Assembly (NCBI RefSeq): GCF_017368815.1
Contig: NZ_JAFNME010000006.1
Span: 1 to 64,000 of the forward strand
Reading direction: 5' to 3'
Length of the DNA stretch: 64,000 nucleotides
Origin: Comamonas denitrificans
GTDB taxonomy: Bacteria; Pseudomonadota; Gammaproteobacteria; Burkholderiales; Burkholderiaceae_C
Positions within the stretch are counted from its first letter, which is position 1. The number at the start of each line of letters is the position of its first letter. The notes under the pieces are model-generated. The model did no database searches. It had not been told where the DNA came from and saw nothing but the letters and a program-made list of their open reading frames with translations. Position numbers and translations under genes: made by a program. Of this stretch, positions 62,909 to 64,000 are shown one piece after another.

Positions 62909-63347
62909 GGCTGACGCGCCGCAGGCGCTCCGAGGGGGTGACCACGTCGGTCAGGCGGATACCGAATTTGTCGTTCACCACCACCACTTCCCCCTGGGCA
63001 ATGAGGTAGCCATTGACCAGCACATCCATGGGCTCGCCGGCCAAAGCGTCCAGCTCCACCACCGAGCCTTGGGCCAGTTGCAAGATGTATTTGATTGGCA
63101 CTTTCGTGCGTCCCAGCTCGACGGACAACTGCACTGGAATGTCCAGCACCATGTTGATATCGTTTACCGGCACTTCTGTGCCAGTGGGCGCATAGGCGCT
63201 GCTGGGTTTGCCGGTTAAAGGACCGCCTTGCTCGCTGTCCAACGGTGCGGGGGTGCCATCGACCTGTTTTTGCTCTTCCAGGGCTTCGGCCCAATCCGAA
63301 AATGGATCATCGCCACCTGGTGCTTCGTTATTCTGGTCTATCGCCAT
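62901..63347 (-). CDS. fliN: Flagellar motor switch protein FliN
   Basis: A C-ring component of 148 residues with an N-terminal acidic, disordered region (about 1-60) and a C-terminal SpoA domain (about 70-145) containing VQLSVELGRTKVPIKYIL and LDALAGEPMDVLVNG. The start codon ATG at 63347 overlaps the fliM TAA by one base (TAATG). Confidence 0.97.
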   Translation of the reverse strand: MAIDQNNEAPGGDDPFSDWAEALEEQKQVDGTPAPLDSEQGGPLTGKPSSAYAPTGTEVPVNDINMVLDIPVQLSVELGRTKVPIKYILQLAQGSVVELDALAGEPMDVLVNGYLIAQGEVVVVNDKFGIRLTDVVTPSERLRRVSRG

Positions 63348-64000
63348 TATTTCTCTCCGGTCCAATTGGACTCAACACTGCGCAAGCACTGCTCAATGCG
63401 AATTGCGTATTTGTTATTGTGCGTGCCATATTGGCATTCGAACACAGGAACCCCGCCAATCGAGGCGCGAATGCGCGGCTCCCGCACTAACTCAATAAAG
63501 TCACCCGGTTTCATCGCCAAGAGTTGCTCCACCGATGCGTCGGTGCGGGCCAGCTCAGCCACCAAGGTCACCTCCGCCGACTGAATTTCGCGGGTCAGTA
63601 CCTTCACCCAGCGACGATCGACCTCCATCGAGTCGCCCTGGGTGGAGGAATACAAAATATCGCGAATCGGCTCCATCGTGGCATAGGGCATGCAAATATG
63701 GATTGCGCCCGAGACATCGCCAATTTCCAGCTGAAACGAGGTGGACACCACAATCTCGCTGGGCGTGGCAATGTTGGCAAACTGCGGCTGCATTTCCGAG
63801 CGCTGGTAGGCCAGTTCTAATGGGTAAATACCATTCCAGGCCTTTTTGTATTCCTCGCTGATGACATCGACCAGGCGGTTGATCACGCGCTGCTCAGTCG
63901 CAGAAAAATCACGCCCCTCAATCCGGGTTTGCAAACGGCCAGCGCCACCGTACAAGGTGTCAATAATGCCAAACACCAGCGACGGATCGCACACCACCAA
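63347..64000 (-). CDS. fliM: Flagellar motor switch protein FliM, C-terminal part (start outside window)
   Basis: The middle and C-terminal domains of FliM, the CheY-P target in the C-ring. The visible 217 residues include VCDPSLVFGIIDTLYGG, RDFSATEQRVINRLVDVI and the SpoA-like end (AMKPGDFIEL). The N-terminal CheY-binding peptide lies past position 64000. Confidence 0.95.
   Translation of the reverse strand: MVVCDPSLVFGIIDTLYGGAGRLQTRIEGRDFSATEQRVINRLVDVISEEYKKAWNGIYPLELAYQRSEMQPQFANIATPSEIVVSTSFQLEIGDVSGAIHICMPYATMEPIRDILYSSTQGDSMEVDRRWVKVLTREIQSAEVTLVAELARTDASVEQLLAMKPGDFIELVREPRIRASIGGVPVFECQYGTHNNKYAIRIEQCLRSVESNWTGEK

Noticed and set aside
1-64000. tRNA, rRNA, CRISPR arrays, prophage or a complete IS.
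   Set aside because: No cloverleaf, repeat-spacer pattern, integrase, phage structural gene or transposase was recognised on reading the gaps and frames; a covariance-model scan was not possible.

Overview
The window looks like a chromosomal segment of a betaproteobacterium in Burkholderiales, most likely family Comamonadaceae (Acidovorax, Simplicispira or Giesbergeria-like). The evidence is the high-GC coding style, the asd-fimV pairing, a hemA-prfA-prmC-grxD operon, an rpsP-rimM-trmD-rplS operon, a DUF1840 protein, and short dispersed repeats built around AGCGCTTG and AGCTAT. This placement comes from gene content and style; no search was run. I see no tRNA, rRNA, CRISPR array, prophage or complete insertion sequence.

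Layout. 1-5.8 kb (minus): truncated fimV, asd with a threonine/isoleucine-rich leader ORF, a small coiled-coil membrane protein, a PIN-PhoH ATPase and a peroxiredoxin. 6-17.7 kb: an Mth938-type protein, then on plus an alaA-type aminotransferase, a 160-bp MITE, hom-thrC, mobB-moeA-moaD and a biotin-uptake cluster bioM-bioN-bioY joined to an acyl-CoA ligase and a thiolase-like gene. 17.7-23.1 kb (minus): a CBS/CorC membrane protein, then grxD, prmC, prfA and hemA. 23.1-31.1 kb: a TRAP transporter (dctQMP-type) with a divergent LysR regulator, then gltIJKL with a second MITE copy between gltK and gltL. 31.2-41.2 kb: a lytic transglycosylase, proS, rppH, an acyl-CoA-binding protein, two conserved small proteins, rhlE, orn, an M48 protease and rsgA. 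41.3-52.2 kb: an Aer-like receptor, CobD/CbiB-like and NUDIX proteins, the rpsP-rimM-trmD-rplS group, a DUF47-pit phosphate uptake pair, rarA, a uracil-DNA-glycosylase-family gene and wrbA. 52.3-64 kb: a chemotaxis operon (candidate phosphatase, cheY, cheA, cheW, cheR, cheD, cheB), a two-component pair, and fliMNOPQR.

How the genes connect. Asd makes aspartate semialdehyde, and Hom and ThrC take it to threonine. The leader ORF before asd ends in a run of Thr and Ile codons next to mutually exclusive hairpins, which suggests threonine/isoleucine-responsive attenuation placed on asd. The motility block supplies the switch and export gate plus most of a Che pathway. No canonical cheZ is visible; a 166-residue protein encoded just before cheY carries a CheZ-like D-x3-Q motif and ends in a tail closely matching that of CheD.

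Main points for follow-up: the asd leader, the stop-codon-targeted MITE pair, the candidate CheY phosphatase and shared GS-[VI]-[DE]-LF tail, the biotin cluster with an unassigned palindrome, the palindrome before the acyl-CoA-binding protein gene, and dispersed repeats that have entered coding sequence.
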